Assembly: GCF_003034915.1 (NCBI RefSeq) | Contig: NZ_PZJX01000058.1 | Coordinates: 43,758-107,757 of the forward strand | Length of the DNA stretch: 64,000 nt | Source of the DNA: Mesorhizobium helmanticense | GTDB taxonomy: Bacteria; Pseudomonadota; Alphaproteobacteria; Rhizobiales; Rhizobiaceae | Direction: 5' to 3' | Notes under the pieces: model-generated | Seen by the model: only the letters and a program-made list of their open reading frames with translations | Databases searched by the model: none | What the model was told of the DNA's origin: nothing | Translations under genes and position numbers: made by a program | Shown: positions 42,032 to 50,820 of the stretch, piece by piece | Layout of the letters: the number at the start of each line of letters is the position of its first letter | Position numbering within the stretch: the stretch's first letter is position 1

Positions 42032-42258
42032 GCCGCATCCCCAAGCGCGTGATCCGAAAAGTGAAACTCACTTTCCGTGTGAGATCCCGCGCGAAAATCC
42101 ACATCGCTGGCGCATTACTCAGACGTATGGCGCTCCAGCCGCGGTGCCCCCGAATCAAACTGCCGGAACCTCGCGGCCCCGGCAGCATCGCATCGCTTCG
42201 ATCAGGCGGCCATAGCTGTTTGCCCGGCCGATCGACCTTTACTGGTTCAAGACTGCCC

Positions 42259-43584
42259 CTACTGGTTCAATACAGCCTTGTCCGGATTCGGCGGGAACGC
42301 CGGATCGGTCTTTTCGCCGCGCAGAAGCTGCTCGGCATAGATGAGCTGCAGGTCGTCCTTCGGCTCCGGCGGCACATAGGCTGCCGAACCCGAACCGGTC
42401 GTGCCTTCGTCGGCGCCCTTGATATGGCCCTTGAGGTCCGATTCGCCGCGCGTCAGGTCCCTGCCCTGCAGTTCCGGCGGCAGCGGCTGGTCGACCTTGA
42501 TGTCGGGCGTGATGCCCTTGCCCTGGATCGACTTGCCCGACGGCGTGTAATAGAGCGCCGTCGTCAGACGCAGCGCGCCGTTCTCGCCAAGCGGAATGAT
42601 GGTCTGGACCGAGCCCTTGCCGAAGGATTGCGTGCCGACCACCGTGGCGCGGCGCAGATCCTGCAGCGCGCCGGCGACGATTTCGGACGCACTGGCCGAT
42701 CCGCCATTGACGAGCACGATCAGCGGCTTGCCGCCGATGTCGTCGCCCGGTCTGGCGTCGAAGCGGGTGACATCCTTCGGATCGCGGCCGCGCGTCGAGA
42801 CGATCTCGCCGCGGTCGAGGAAGGCGTCGGACACGCTCACCGCCTGGTCGAGCAGGCCACCCGGATTGAGTCTGAGATCGAGCACATAGCCCTTGAGCTT
42901 GTCGTTCGGCACCTGCTTCTTGATGGTGTCGATGGCGTTCTCGAGGTCGTCATACGTCTTTTCGGTGAAGGAGGTGATCTTCATGTAGCCGATGTCGTTC
43001 TCGACCCGGAACTTGACCGCCTTGACCTTGATGATGTCGCGCACCACCGTCAGCTCGATCGGCTTGTCGGCGCCCTGGCGCAGGATGGTGAGCTTGATCG
43101 GCGTGTTGACCGGCCCACGCATCTTCTCGACCGCGTCATTGAGAGTCAGGCCGCGAACCTCGTCGCCGTCGATCTTGGCAATGTAATCGCCGGCCAGCAC
43201 TCCCGCCTTGGCGGCAGGTGTGTCGTCGATCGGCGTGATCACCTTGACCAGGTCGTTCTCCATGGTGACTTCGATGCCGAGGCCGCCGAACTCACCCTTG
43301 GTCTGCACGCGCATGTCCTGCGCTTCTTCGGAATTCATGTAGGAAGAGTGCGGGTCGAGCGACGTAAGCATGCCGTTGATGGCGTTCTCGACCAGCGACT
43401 TGTCGTCGGGCGGCGTCACATATTGCGCCCGCACCCGCTCGAAGATGTCACCGAAGATCGCCAGTTGCTTGTAGGTCTCGGAGCCCGCAGCGTTCGCCGT
43501 CGAGCTTGGCGCACCATAGACCAGGCTCATCGCGGATGCACCCATCAGCGCACCGGCAAACAGAAGCGACAGTTTCCGCATCAT
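42259..43584 (-). CDS. ctpA: S41 family carboxyl-terminal processing protease
   Basis: 441 residues. Periplasmic serine protease. Signal-like N-terminus MMRKLSLLFAGALMGASAMSLVYG; N-terminal helical part; PDZ domain (GGLGIEVTMENDLVKVITPIDDTPAAKAGVLAGDYIAKIDGDEV); protease core with Ser in NGGSASASEIVAGALQD and Lys in GTQSFGKGSVQT. The Pro-rich C-terminus is free. Starts one base before the end of envC (ATGATG at the junction), so they are cotranscribed. CtpA-type proteases trim peptidoglycan hydrolase networks. Confidence 0.95.
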   Translation of the reverse strand: MMRKLSLLFAGALMGASAMSLVYGAPSSTANAAGSETYKQLAIFGDIFERVRAQYVTPPDDKSLVENAINGMLTSLDPHSSYMNSEEAQDMRVQTKGEFGGLGIEVTMENDLVKVITPIDDTPAAKAGVLAGDYIAKIDGDEVRGLTLNDAVEKMRGPVNTPIKLTILRQGADKPIELTVVRDIIKVKAVKFRVENDIGYMKITSFTEKTYDDLENAIDTIKKQVPNDKLKGYVLDLRLNPGGLLDQAVSVSDAFLDRGEIVSTRGRDPKDVTRFDARPGDDIGGKPLIVLVNGGSASASEIVAGALQDLRRATVVGTQSFGKGSVQTIIPLGENGALRLTTALYYTPSGKSIQGKGITPDIKVDQPLPPELQGRDLTRGESDLKGHIKGADEGTTGSGSAAYVPPEPKDDLQLIYAEQLLRGEKTDPAFPPNPDKAVLNQ

Positions 43585-43585
43585 C

Positions 43586-44914
43586 TCACGTCCTTCCAGA
43601 GAAACGGTCCGCCCACCATGGGGTCGGATCGACGGGTTTTCCATCCTTGCGGAACTCGACGTAGAGCTCCGGCGTGGCATTTCCATTCTTCGAGGCCGAG
43701 GTGCTTGCCACCCGGGCCTCCCCCATCGCACCGACCGGCTCTCCTGCGAGCACCGACTGGCCAGACGCGACGCTGATTCTGCTCATCCCCGCCAGAACGA
43801 CATGATAGCCGTCACCCGCGTTCAGGATCAAGAGTTGACCATAGGAGCGAAAAGGTCCCGCATAAAGCACATTTCCATCCGCCGGCGCTGTGACGATGGC
43901 TCCCGATTGTGTCGCAACCATGTCGCCGAGCATCACCGCGCCGTTACCGTCATCGGCGCCGTAACGCCGCTTGATCTTGCCGATGACCGGCAGCGCGATC
44001 TGTCCCTGGAGCGCCGCAAACGGCGCTGCGGCGGTAAGCCGGTTGGCTTCCGGCACCGGCAGCGACGCCAGTTCCGGCTCTGCCGGGGCCTTGTCGGCGT
44101 CGGCGGACTTCTGTTCGGCCGCCTTGGCTGCGTTCGCCGCCTTGCGCGCCTTGTCGGCCTCCAGCGACGCGATCAGTTCCTTCAGGCTGCCGGCCTTGGC
44201 CGCAAGCGCCTGGGATCGCTGCTCTTCGGCGGCCAGCGCCGTTTGCGTGTCAGCCTCGAGCTTCTGCTTGGCTTCGAGCAGCATGCTTAGCCGCTTCTTT
44301 TCCGCCGTTTGCTCGCCGACGGCCGCCGTCAACCGTGCCCGCTCGGCCTCGATCGAGGCCGTCACCCGCGATTGCTCCTTGAGGTCGGCCAACAGGATCT
44401 CGGTCTGCTGGCGCAATTCCGGCACCACGGCGCCAAGCAGGATGGCGCTGCGCACCGACGACAGCGCGTCCTCCGGCTTGACCAGGATCGCCGGCGGTGG
44501 ATTGAGCCCCATGCGCTGCAATGCGCCCAGCACCTCGGCCAGGACGTCGCGTCTGGCGGCCAGCGAGGCGCGGATCTTCTGCTCCTCGCCTTTCAGCCCT
44601 TCCAGCTTGGCGCCGATGTCCTCGATATCCTGACCAAGCTTCTGCTCGGTCATCGCCGACTGGATCAGCGCCGCGGTGATCGAGGCATGATCTTTCTTGA
44701 TCGTCGCTATGTCGGCGGCGAGCTTGGCCAGCCGCTCGGACGACAGCGTGATATCCTTCGAGACCTGTTCGTATTCGGCCCGGCTTTTGTCCGGGTCGGG
44801 CGCCTGGTCGAGCGTGTTCTCGGCCCTGGCGGCACTGAGCGACAGCACGAACGCCACCGCCGCAATACCGCAGCCGTGCAGAATGCTCGCTCTCGATCTT
44901 TCAATTTCAGACAT
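43586..44914 (-). CDS. envC: EnvC-like murein hydrolase activator (degenerate M23/LytM)
   Basis: 442 residues. Signal peptide, a long coiled coil (residues about 45-265, e.g. TLSSERLAKLAADIATIKKDH; EAKQKLEADTQTALAAEEQRSQALAAKA), and a C-terminal LytM fold: GKIKRRYGADDGNGAVMLGDMVAT, PADGNVLYAGPFRSYGQLLILN, ELYVEFRKDGKPVDPTPWW. The Zn ligands expected in active M23 peptidases (HxxxD near G.R.H and the HxH) are missing: YHVVLAGM and LYVEFRKDG. So it should act as an activator of amidases, as E. coli EnvC does. Confidence 0.93.
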   Translation of the reverse strand: MSEIERSRASILHGCGIAAVAFVLSLSAARAENTLDQAPDPDKSRAEYEQVSKDITLSSERLAKLAADIATIKKDHASITAALIQSAMTEQKLGQDIEDIGAKLEGLKGEEQKIRASLAARRDVLAEVLGALQRMGLNPPPAILVKPEDALSSVRSAILLGAVVPELRQQTEILLADLKEQSRVTASIEAERARLTAAVGEQTAEKKRLSMLLEAKQKLEADTQTALAAEEQRSQALAAKAGSLKELIASLEADKARKAANAAKAAEQKSADADKAPAEPELASLPVPEANRLTAAAPFAALQGQIALPVIGKIKRRYGADDGNGAVMLGDMVATQSGAIVTAPADGNVLYAGPFRSYGQLLILNAGDGYHVVLAGMSRISVASGQSVLAGEPVGAMGEARVASTSASKNGNATPELYVEFRKDGKPVDPTPWWADRFSGRT

Positions 44915-45085
44915 TGAGCCCCGACTCTATGCGTGGCATCGTTAACGAACAATCAACCATGTTCGACAGGCCTGCCAACGGCACACAACTTGCCGCTGCA
45001 TTGGGGCGGAAATCCGGGCAGCCCGCACCATCCATCGGTTCGCCACCGGTTTCGACTAAAGCCGGTCATGAACGGGGATGGAAAC

Positions 45086-45568
45086 TCACGACCGGTGATA
45101 GGGATGCCCGGACAGAATCGTGGCGGCCCGGTAAAGCTGCTCGCCCAGCATCACGCGGACCAATTGATGCGGCCAGGTCGGCGCGCCGAACGACACCATC
45201 AGATCGGCCTGATCGCGCAGCGATTGATCGTGGCCGTCGGCGCCGCCGATGGCAATGACCAGCGCCTTGCGCCCGCCATCGCGCAGCAGGCCGATGCGAC
45301 CGGCGAAATCCTCGGAGGAAAGGTTCCTGCCGCGCTCGTCGAGCAGCAACAGCGCGGTACCCGGCTGCAAATATGTCTGCAGCTTCTGGCCTTCCTCGCG
45401 CCGCCGCTCGGTGGCAGTCTGGGCGCGGCCTTCCGCGATCTCGGCAATACCGGCAAATTCGAGGCCCACAGTGGGGCCGCTTTTGGCGAAGCGCTCGAAA
45501 TAGCGGTCGGCGAGCTGCTTCTCGGGGCCGGCTTTCATTCGGCCCACGGCATGAACTGATATCTTCAT
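45086..45568 (-). CDS. rlmH: 23S rRNA (pseudouridine1915-N3)-methyltransferase RlmH
   Basis: 160 residues, SPOUT family. Methylates Psi1915 in helix 69 of 23S rRNA. Seen: MKISVHAVGRMKAGPEKQLADRYFERF, PGTALLLLDERGRNLSSEDFA, and the SAM knot ALVIAIGGADGHDQSLRDQADLMVSFG followed by PHQLVRVMLGEQLYRAATILSGHPYHR. This is the family ending. Placed after rsfS as in most bacteria. Confidence 0.97.
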   Translation of the reverse strand: MKISVHAVGRMKAGPEKQLADRYFERFAKSGPTVGLEFAGIAEIAEGRAQTATERRREEGQKLQTYLQPGTALLLLDERGRNLSSEDFAGRIGLLRDGGRKALVIAIGGADGHDQSLRDQADLMVSFGAPTWPHQLVRVMLGEQLYRAATILSGHPYHRS

Positions 45569-45587
45569 CCTACCTCAAGGAGCCGCT

Positions 45588-45663
45588 GATGCATGTCGCC
45601 CCAAAAGCGCGCCCTCAAGCTTCAGCCGAAGGTGCGCGCCGGCTTGGCACAAAGACATGCATC
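45588..45663. repeat. GATGCATGTCG palindromic repeat, copy 3
   Basis: GATGCATGTCG at 45588-45598 and AGACATGCATC at 45653-45663, with an inner stem of GCGCGCC (45607-45613) and GGTGCGCGCC (45631-45640). Located between rsfS and rlmH, which are normally adjacent. Confidence 0.65.
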
Positions 45664-45677
45664 AAGACAAACACGGC

Positions 45678-46142
45678 TCAGTGCAAGGTCTCTTCCTCGA
45701 GGTCCGGCGCCTGCCACATCTTTTCGAGATTGTAGAAGTCGCGGACTTCGGGACGGAAGACATGGACGATGATGTCGCCTGAATCGATCAGGACCCAGTC
45801 GGCGCCTGCCAGCCCCTCGACGCGCGCCGTGCCGAGCCCGGCATCCTTGAGCGCCTTGAGGAGATGATCGGCGACTGCCGAGACATGACGGTGCGATCGG
45901 CCGGACGCGACGACCATATAGTCGCCGAGGCTCGATTTTCCCTGGATGTCGATTGAGACGATGTTTTCGGCCTTGGAGTCTTCCAGACTGGCAAGGACTG
46001 TCTTGATGGCGCGGGACACGGCGTCGTTTACGCTGATCCCGGCCGGCGAAGGCACGATATCGGCCCTCTTCCGCAGTGCTGTTCTCAGTGTATTTCCTTT
46101 CGCAGCAAGAACAACCAAATCACCCGTGAAATCAGGTGACAC
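45678..46142 (-). CDS. rsfS: Ribosome silencing factor RsfS
   Basis: About 120-154 residues. Binds L14 and blocks subunit joining in starvation. Seen: SRAIKTVLASLEDSKAENIVSIDIQGKSSLGDYMVVASGRSHRHVSAVADHLLKALKDAGL, GADWVLIDSGDIIVHVFRPEVRDFYNLEKMW, i.e. the whole family. The start is unclear: a GTG at 46142 gives 154 residues with a leader unlike the family; no good internal ATG is visible before residue 35, so the true start may be an in-frame non-ATG codon. Confidence 0.93.
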   Translation of the reverse strand: MSPDFTGDLVVLAAKGNTLRTALRKRADIVPSPAGISVNDAVSRAIKTVLASLEDSKAENIVSIDIQGKSSLGDYMVVASGRSHRHVSAVADHLLKALKDAGLGTARVEGLAGADWVLIDSGDIIVHVFRPEVRDFYNLEKMWQAPDLEEETLH

Positions 46143-46298
46143 CGCCTAGATAGGCAGAGTTCCGTTGCAGTTTCAAGACGGCAGCCTCCGCTGCCGCCAA
46201 ACGCTTTGCCTGCCCAGGAGTTCCAGCCCGCGAAAAATATCGGAACCCTTGGCGCTTTGCAGGGGTTATCGGCGCATCGACCAACCGGATTTTCCCCC

Positions 46299-47159
46299 AT
46301 GCCGATCGACCCGCAGAACGCCGTCCTCACCGTGCAAGCAGGCCTTGCGCAGCTCAGCACGCTGATCGTCTCCTACTCCTTCTCAGCCATCGGCGCCGTC
46401 ATCCTGCTGGTCGTCGGCTATATCGCCGCCGGCCTCGCCGAGCGCTCGATCTTCGCCGGCCTTGGTCATATCCACGGCTTCGACGCGACACTGCGCCATT
46501 TCTTCTCGAAGATCGTCCGCTACGCCATCCTGGTCCTCGTCGTCATCATGGTGCTCGGCCAGTTCGGCGTGCAGACCGCCTCGATCATTGCCGCCATCGG
46601 CGCCATTGGCCTGGCAATCGGCCTGGCGCTGCAGGGCACGCTGCAAAATATCGCCGCCGGCATCATGCTGCTCGCGCTGCGGCCACTGCGTATCGGTGAA
46701 TATGTCGAGGTCGGCGCCATTTCCGGGACCATCGAGGAGATCGGGCTGTTCGCCACCCGGCTGCGGACGGCTGACGGCGTCTATATCCTCGCCCCCAATT
46801 CGACATTGTGGAACCAGCCTGTCCGCAACTATTCGCGCAACGGCGTCCGTCGCGGCGACATCACGCTGACCATCGGCTCGTGGAACGACATCGATCTCGC
46901 ACAAAAAACCATGCTCGGCGTCGTCGCCGCCGAGCGGCGCGTCCGGCGGGAACCGGCCCCGATCGCCTTCGTCGCCACCGTCGGCGACAGCACCGTCGCC
47001 ATCACCTTGCGCTACTGGACCACGGCCGCGGATTTCTTCGCCACCCAGATCGACCTCACCAAGCGCGCCAAACAGGCCTTCGACGCCGAAGGCATTTCGG
47101 TTCCTGCGCCCCCGCCCGAAGCGCCACGGCAGGAAGCCCCCGCCACAACAAGGCAATAA
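46299..47159 (+). CDS. MscS-family mechanosensitive channel
   Basis: 286 residues. Three transmembrane helices: LIVSYSFSAIGAVILLVVGYIAAG, KIVRYAILVLVVIMVLGQFG and the pore helix SIIAAIGAIGLAIGLALQGTLQNIAAGIMLLALRPLRIGEYVEVG, followed by the beta domain GAISGTIEEIGLFATRLRTADGVYILAPNSTLWNQPVRNYSRN and a cytosolic alpha/beta part. Small-conductance type that opens under membrane tension. The ATG at 46299 has no clear ribosome-binding site; a TTG at 46206 would add a leader. Transcribed against the conserved block. Confidence 0.92.
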   Translation: MPIDPQNAVLTVQAGLAQLSTLIVSYSFSAIGAVILLVVGYIAAGLAERSIFAGLGHIHGFDATLRHFFSKIVRYAILVLVVIMVLGQFGVQTASIIAAIGAIGLAIGLALQGTLQNIAAGIMLLALRPLRIGEYVEVGAISGTIEEIGLFATRLRTADGVYILAPNSTLWNQPVRNYSRNGVRRGDITLTIGSWNDIDLAQKTMLGVVAAERRVRREPAPIAFVATVGDSTVAITLRYWTTAADFFATQIDLTKRAKQAFDAEGISVPAPPPEAPRQEAPATTRQ

Positions 47160-47351
47160 TCGGAACGGCCGCACACGACTCCAGGGCGGGCACACCAGCC
47201 CCTCGCTGATGAAAGGCCTCTACTACCCACCGTCAATGCACGTTTGGCCGCCGGCGTTCTTTGGCGTTGATGGGCCGAGGGTCTATTCCTTCGCTCAGTC
47301 CAGAATTTCTCACCATCTTGCGGCATGGCGCCGAGCCGCGCTCCGCCCAGC

Positions 47352-47379
47352 GACATGCACAAAATTTGGCGTGCATGTC
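47352..47379. promoter_or_regulatory. Inverted repeat overlapping the ECF41 -35 element
   Basis: GACATGCAC (47352-47360) and its exact reverse complement GTGCATGTC (47371-47379) around a ten-base loop. The right arm overlaps the TGTCACA -35 motif. Could be a second regulator's operator or a repeat end of the GCATGTC family. Confidence 0.45.
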
Positions 47380-47402
47380 ACACCGGCGGATCCTGGCTCG
47401 TC
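47376..47402 (+). promoter_or_regulatory. ECF41-type sigma promoter
   Basis: TGTCACA at 47376-47382, a spacer of exactly 16 bases, and CGTC at 47399-47402: the published ECF41 consensus -35 and -10. It is 36 bases before the start of the carboxymuconolactone decarboxylase-like gene and upstream of its own sigma gene, so the unit should be autoregulated. Confidence 0.75.
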
Positions 47403-47437
47403 ATGATGATGTCGGAACCAACAGAAGGAAGCCAATC

Positions 47438-47911
47438 ATGACCGCCAAACTTAATCTCTTCGCCGCCGCCCCTTCCCTGATGAAGGAATGGCAGCGCGCG
47501 GCCCTCGCCATTTCCTCCAGCCTCGAGCCCAGCCTGAGCGAGCTTGTGAAGATTCGCGCCTCCCAGATCAACGGCTGCGCCAACTGTCTCAATATGCATA
47601 CAGTGTTTGCCCGCGAAAACGGCGAGACCGAGCAGCGCATCAACCTGCTGCCGGCATGGCGCGAAGCGCCTTGCTATACCGACCGCGAACGCGCCGCGCT
47701 CGGCTGGACCGACGCGCTGACACGGATGTCCGAAGGACATACGCACGAAAGTGCCTATGACGCCCTGAAGGCCGAGTTTACGGAGGAGGAGCAGGTGAAA
47801 CTCACTTTGATGATCAATGTCATCAACGGCTACAATCGCCTTGCGGTTGGCTTCAGTGCCTGGGCCGATCCGGCAGCTATAAGGTCCGCCGCCAAGGCGG
47901 CCGCCGCCTGA
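47438..47911 (+). CDS. Carboxymuconolactone decarboxylase/AhpD-family protein
   Basis: 157 residues. Seen: LVKIRASQINGCANCLNMHTVFARENGE, where CxxCxxxH matches the redox centre of AhpD-like proteins; INLLPAWREAPCYTDRERAALGWTDALTRMSEGH and VKLTLMINVINGYNRLAVGFSAW follow. Family proteins reduce peroxides or act on dienelactones. Linked to ECF41 sigma factors across bacteria, which is also seen here. Stop overlaps the sigma start. Confidence 0.92.
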   Translation: MTAKLNLFAAAPSLMKEWQRAALAISSSLEPSLSELVKIRASQINGCANCLNMHTVFARENGETEQRINLLPAWREAPCYTDRERAALGWTDALTRMSEGHTHESAYDALKAEFTEEEQVKLTLMINVINGYNRLAVGFSAWADPAAIRSAAKAAAA

Positions 47912-48768
47912 TGATGACCGCGGAGTCTGAGCATGCGGCGGCGAATTTCGAGCCGCTGCGTCCAAAGCTCATGCGCGTCGCCTACCGCATGCTGGGCTCC
48001 GTGGCCGACGCCGAGGACATGGTGCAGGAGGCCTTCATCCGCTGGATGAGGACCGACCGCACAGAGGTGCGCGAGCCCGAAGCGTTCCTGCGCCGCACGG
48101 TCATGCGCCTCTGTCTGGACCAGCTCAAATCGGCACGACACCAGCGCGAGACCTACATTGGACCCTGGCTTCCCGATCCCGTCGTCGAGGACGACGAAGC
48201 GGAAGACGTCACCTTGCCACTAATGCTCGCGCTGGAACGTCTTTCTCCGCTCCAGCGGGCGGCCTTTCTGCTGCACGATGTGTTCGGTTTGGGATTTGAA
48301 GAGGTCGCCGCCGCCATTCAGCGCGACCCCGCGGCCTGCCGCCAGCTCGCTGCCCGTGCGCGTGCCCAAGTGCGCGAGGCGCGACCCCGCTTTCAGGTGG
48401 AAAAACAACGTGGCCTGGCGCTTGCCGAGGCCTTTTACGCCGCATCGCGCAGCGGCGATATGACGGCGCTTGGCGCGATGCTGACGGCCGACGTCAGCGC
48501 CCATGCCGATGGCGGCGGCAAACGCCCGGCAGCCACGGAGCCGGCCCTCGGGTTCGACGCCGTTATGCAGCAATACGAGCGGGTGGCGGCATGGCTGCGC
48601 GTGAATGGCTCGACACTCGTCCGTGTCGGTTTCGTCAATGGGTTGCCGGGTTTCGTCACGCTGGAAGCCGATGGCGAACTTCAGACCACCGCACTCGAAA
48701 TCGAGGATGGCAAGATCGCGGCGATCTATGTCGTGCGCAACCCCGACAAGGTCAGGCATCTGCACTGA
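47911..48768 (+). CDS. ECF41-type RNA polymerase sigma factor (SigJ-like)
   Basis: 285 residues. Sigma2 (LMRVAYRMLGSVADAEDMVQEAFIRWM), linker with WLPDP (residues 86-90), sigma4 (LSPLQRAAFLLHDVFGLGFEEVAAAIQRDPAACRQLAARARAQVRE) and a SnoaL-like C-terminal domain with the ECF41 signatures DGGGK (200-204) and NPDKV (277-281). In ECF41 proteins this domain replaces an anti-sigma factor and modulates activity. TGATG overlap with the decarboxylase-like gene. Confidence 0.94.
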   Translation: MMTAESEHAAANFEPLRPKLMRVAYRMLGSVADAEDMVQEAFIRWMRTDRTEVREPEAFLRRTVMRLCLDQLKSARHQRETYIGPWLPDPVVEDDEAEDVTLPLMLALERLSPLQRAAFLLHDVFGLGFEEVAAAIQRDPAACRQLAARARAQVREARPRFQVEKQRGLALAEAFYAASRSGDMTALGAMLTADVSAHADGGGKRPAATEPALGFDAVMQQYERVAAWLRVNGSTLVRVGFVNGLPGFVTLEADGELQTTALEIEDGKIAAIYVVRNPDKVRHLH

Positions 48769-48802
48769 AATGCCTGAACTTGTACCCGGTTGAGTACAGG
48801 CT

Positions 48803-50101
48803 CTAATCGTCGGAGCGACCGCGCTGTTCCTCCGGCGCGAAGGCCAGTTCCACCGGCAGCGGCGCTTGCGCGCTCATCGGCGCGAAATTGCCGGTCTCCG
48901 TGGCTGGAACGGCCCGCGTCGTCGTCACCCGCCACAGCACGAACAGGCAGAACGCAGCGGCGATCACGATGGCCACATAGATGAAGGTCTGCGTGCCATA
49001 GACGACGGAAAGCCCGGTCACGATGCCGGGAACGATGAAGCCCGCCAGCGACCACGCAAACAGAAGCGAACTGGACAGCGCCACCATGTCGTCCTTGCTG
49101 GCGCGGTCGGCGGCATGCGCGCTGGCCAGCGAATAGATCGATTCCGAGGCCCCGTCCCAGACTATGTAGATGACAACGAGCGCCGCCAGCGCGCCGCCGT
49201 CGAAGCCGAGCGCAAACAGGCCCGCCGCCAGGGCCAGCGCCGAGGCGGCGATCAGCACATAGCGCCGGTCGGTGCGATCGGAAATCCAACCCAGCGGAAT
49301 CTGCAGGATCAGCGTTCCGACCGGCATCGCCGACAACAGCAGCGCCACATCCGCCTGGCTGTAGCCCTTGGCCGTGGCATGGATCGGCGCGAAACCCGAA
49401 ATCGCCATCGACAGACCGCCGACGGCCAGCATGCCGGCGACGCCCACTGGCGAAATCCGCCAGGCCAGGCCAAGCGCGACCGATGCAGCCTGCGGCGGCG
49501 GCGGCTGGGCGAGCCGCGTCAGCCCCACGGGCAGGATCGACAGCGCGGTGAAGGCGATGCCGATCAGCGGCGCCTGCGCCGTCCCGATATCGACCGCCGC
49601 CAGCGCGGCGTAACCGACGCCGAGCCCGGCGACATAGGAGACATAGAATACCGCCATGACCCGGCCGCGTATGGCGTTGGCGACGGCATCGTTGAGCCAG
49701 CTCTGCGCGACGATGAACAGGCCGCATATGGCAAAGCCATAGAGCGCGCGCGCCGCGATCCACAGCAGCGGGATCGTCCCGGCCCCGACGGCGGCATTGG
49801 ACAACACGATCAACGCCGACAGCACCATGAAGGCGCGGGCATGGCCAACACGCCGCACCAGCGGTCCGGTGAGGATGCAGCCGGCGAGGCCGCCGGCCGA
49901 AAGGCCGGTGATGATCAGCCCGGCCCAGGTCGGATCGAAACGCTCGGCACCGAGGCGAACCGGTATATAAGCGAACATCAGCCCATTGCCGACCGCGACC
50001 AGCGCCATCGACAGGATGACGCTGGCAATGGCGATCGTCGGCGCCGACGGGCTGCCTTGCGGCGGGTCGTGTCTGGTCTGGTTTCGCTCGAGCGTCGTCA
50101 T
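48803..50101 (-). CDS. MFS transporter
   Basis: 432 residues, about 12 transmembrane helices. Seen: VAVGNGLMFAYIPVRLGAERFDPTWAGLIITGLSAGGLAGCILTGPLVRRVGHARAF (motif A region), YGFAICGLFIVAQSWLNDAVANAIRGRVMAVFYVSYVAGLGVGYAAL and PVGTLILQIPLGWISDRTDRRYVLI. This is the YcaD/UMF1-like type with a short acidic tail. Substrate unknown. It sits between nadD and the ECF41 unit inside the otherwise conserved block. Confidence 0.92.
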   Translation of the reverse strand: MTTLERNQTRHDPPQGSPSAPTIAIASVILSMALVAVGNGLMFAYIPVRLGAERFDPTWAGLIITGLSAGGLAGCILTGPLVRRVGHARAFMVLSALIVLSNAAVGAGTIPLLWIAARALYGFAICGLFIVAQSWLNDAVANAIRGRVMAVFYVSYVAGLGVGYAALAAVDIGTAQAPLIGIAFTALSILPVGLTRLAQPPPPQAASVALGLAWRISPVGVAGMLAVGGLSMAISGFAPIHATAKGYSQADVALLLSAMPVGTLILQIPLGWISDRTDRRYVLIAASALALAAGLFALGFDGGALAALVVIYIVWDGASESIYSLASAHAADRASKDDMVALSSSLLFAWSLAGFIVPGIVTGLSVVYGTQTFIYVAIVIAAAFCLFVLWRVTTTRAVPATETGNFAPMSAQAPLPVELAFAPEEQRGRSDD

Positions 50102-50176
50102 CTTGGCGCAGGATCGCCTACTCAGCGGCGAAAGGACGCCGCAAAAGCGACATCGGCGGTCTTGCCCCTTGTGGGC

Positions 50177-50809
50177 TCAGCCCTTCGCCATCTTGCGGAT
50201 GGCGCTCGACGACAGCGACGAGCGCGGGCCGTGGATGAAAGTCCAGGCCGGCGCCTTCATCCGGGCGAGACGCGGCGCATCGCCCTCGTCGACGCGGGCG
50301 TAGTCGAAGGTCTTGGCGACGACCGACGACAGGAAGGACAAGGTCGCTCCCGGGCGGTCGATCACCGCGATCGGGAACGTCATGACGATCTGGCGCCAGC
50401 GTTGCCAGCGGTGGAAATCGCGCAAGCTGTCGGCACCCATGATCCAGACGAAGTCGACGCCGGGATTGCGCGCCTTGACCAGCGCCAGCGTGTCGGCGGT
50501 GAAGCGGACATGATGCGCGGCCTCGAAGGCGGTGACCTTGATCTTTGGGTTCCTGGCAGTCTGCTCGGACAGGCTGAGCCGCTCCGTCAGCGGCGCCAGT
50601 TCCCGCGTATTCTTGAGCGGATTGCCGGGCGTCACCACCCACCACAGCTGGTCGAGCGCCAGACGCCTCAGCGCGATCTCGGCGACCAGCGCATGGCCGG
50701 CATGCGGCGGATTGAACGAACCGCCGAACAGGCCGACAGCCAGGCCTTTTTCGGCATGCGGCATCTTGAGATAGCGAGAGGAGACAGCGGGCTGAGGGGA
50801 CGACAGCAT
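50177..50809 (-). CDS. nadD: Nicotinate-nucleotide adenylyltransferase
   Basis: 210 residues. Adenylates nicotinate mononucleotide in NAD synthesis. Seen: VGLFGGSFNPPHAGHALVAEIAL (H-x-G-H of the nucleotidyltransferase), WWVVTPGNPLK, FVWIMGADSLRDFHRW and SSLSSSAIRK (ISSTxIR-like). ATG at 50809 is chosen because the RYLKMPHAEKG stretch upstream of the ATG at 50764 is conserved in rhizobial NadD; the latter is an alternative. A RIME copy begins 12 bases upstream of the start. Confidence 0.95.
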   Translation of the reverse strand: MLSSPQPAVSSRYLKMPHAEKGLAVGLFGGSFNPPHAGHALVAEIALRRLALDQLWWVVTPGNPLKNTRELAPLTERLSLSEQTARNPKIKVTAFEAAHHVRFTADTLALVKARNPGVDFVWIMGADSLRDFHRWQRWRQIVMTFPIAVIDRPGATLSFLSSVVAKTFDYARVDEGDAPRLARMKAPAWTFIHGPRSSLSSSAIRKMAKG

Positions 50810-50820
50810 GGTGCTAGGCA

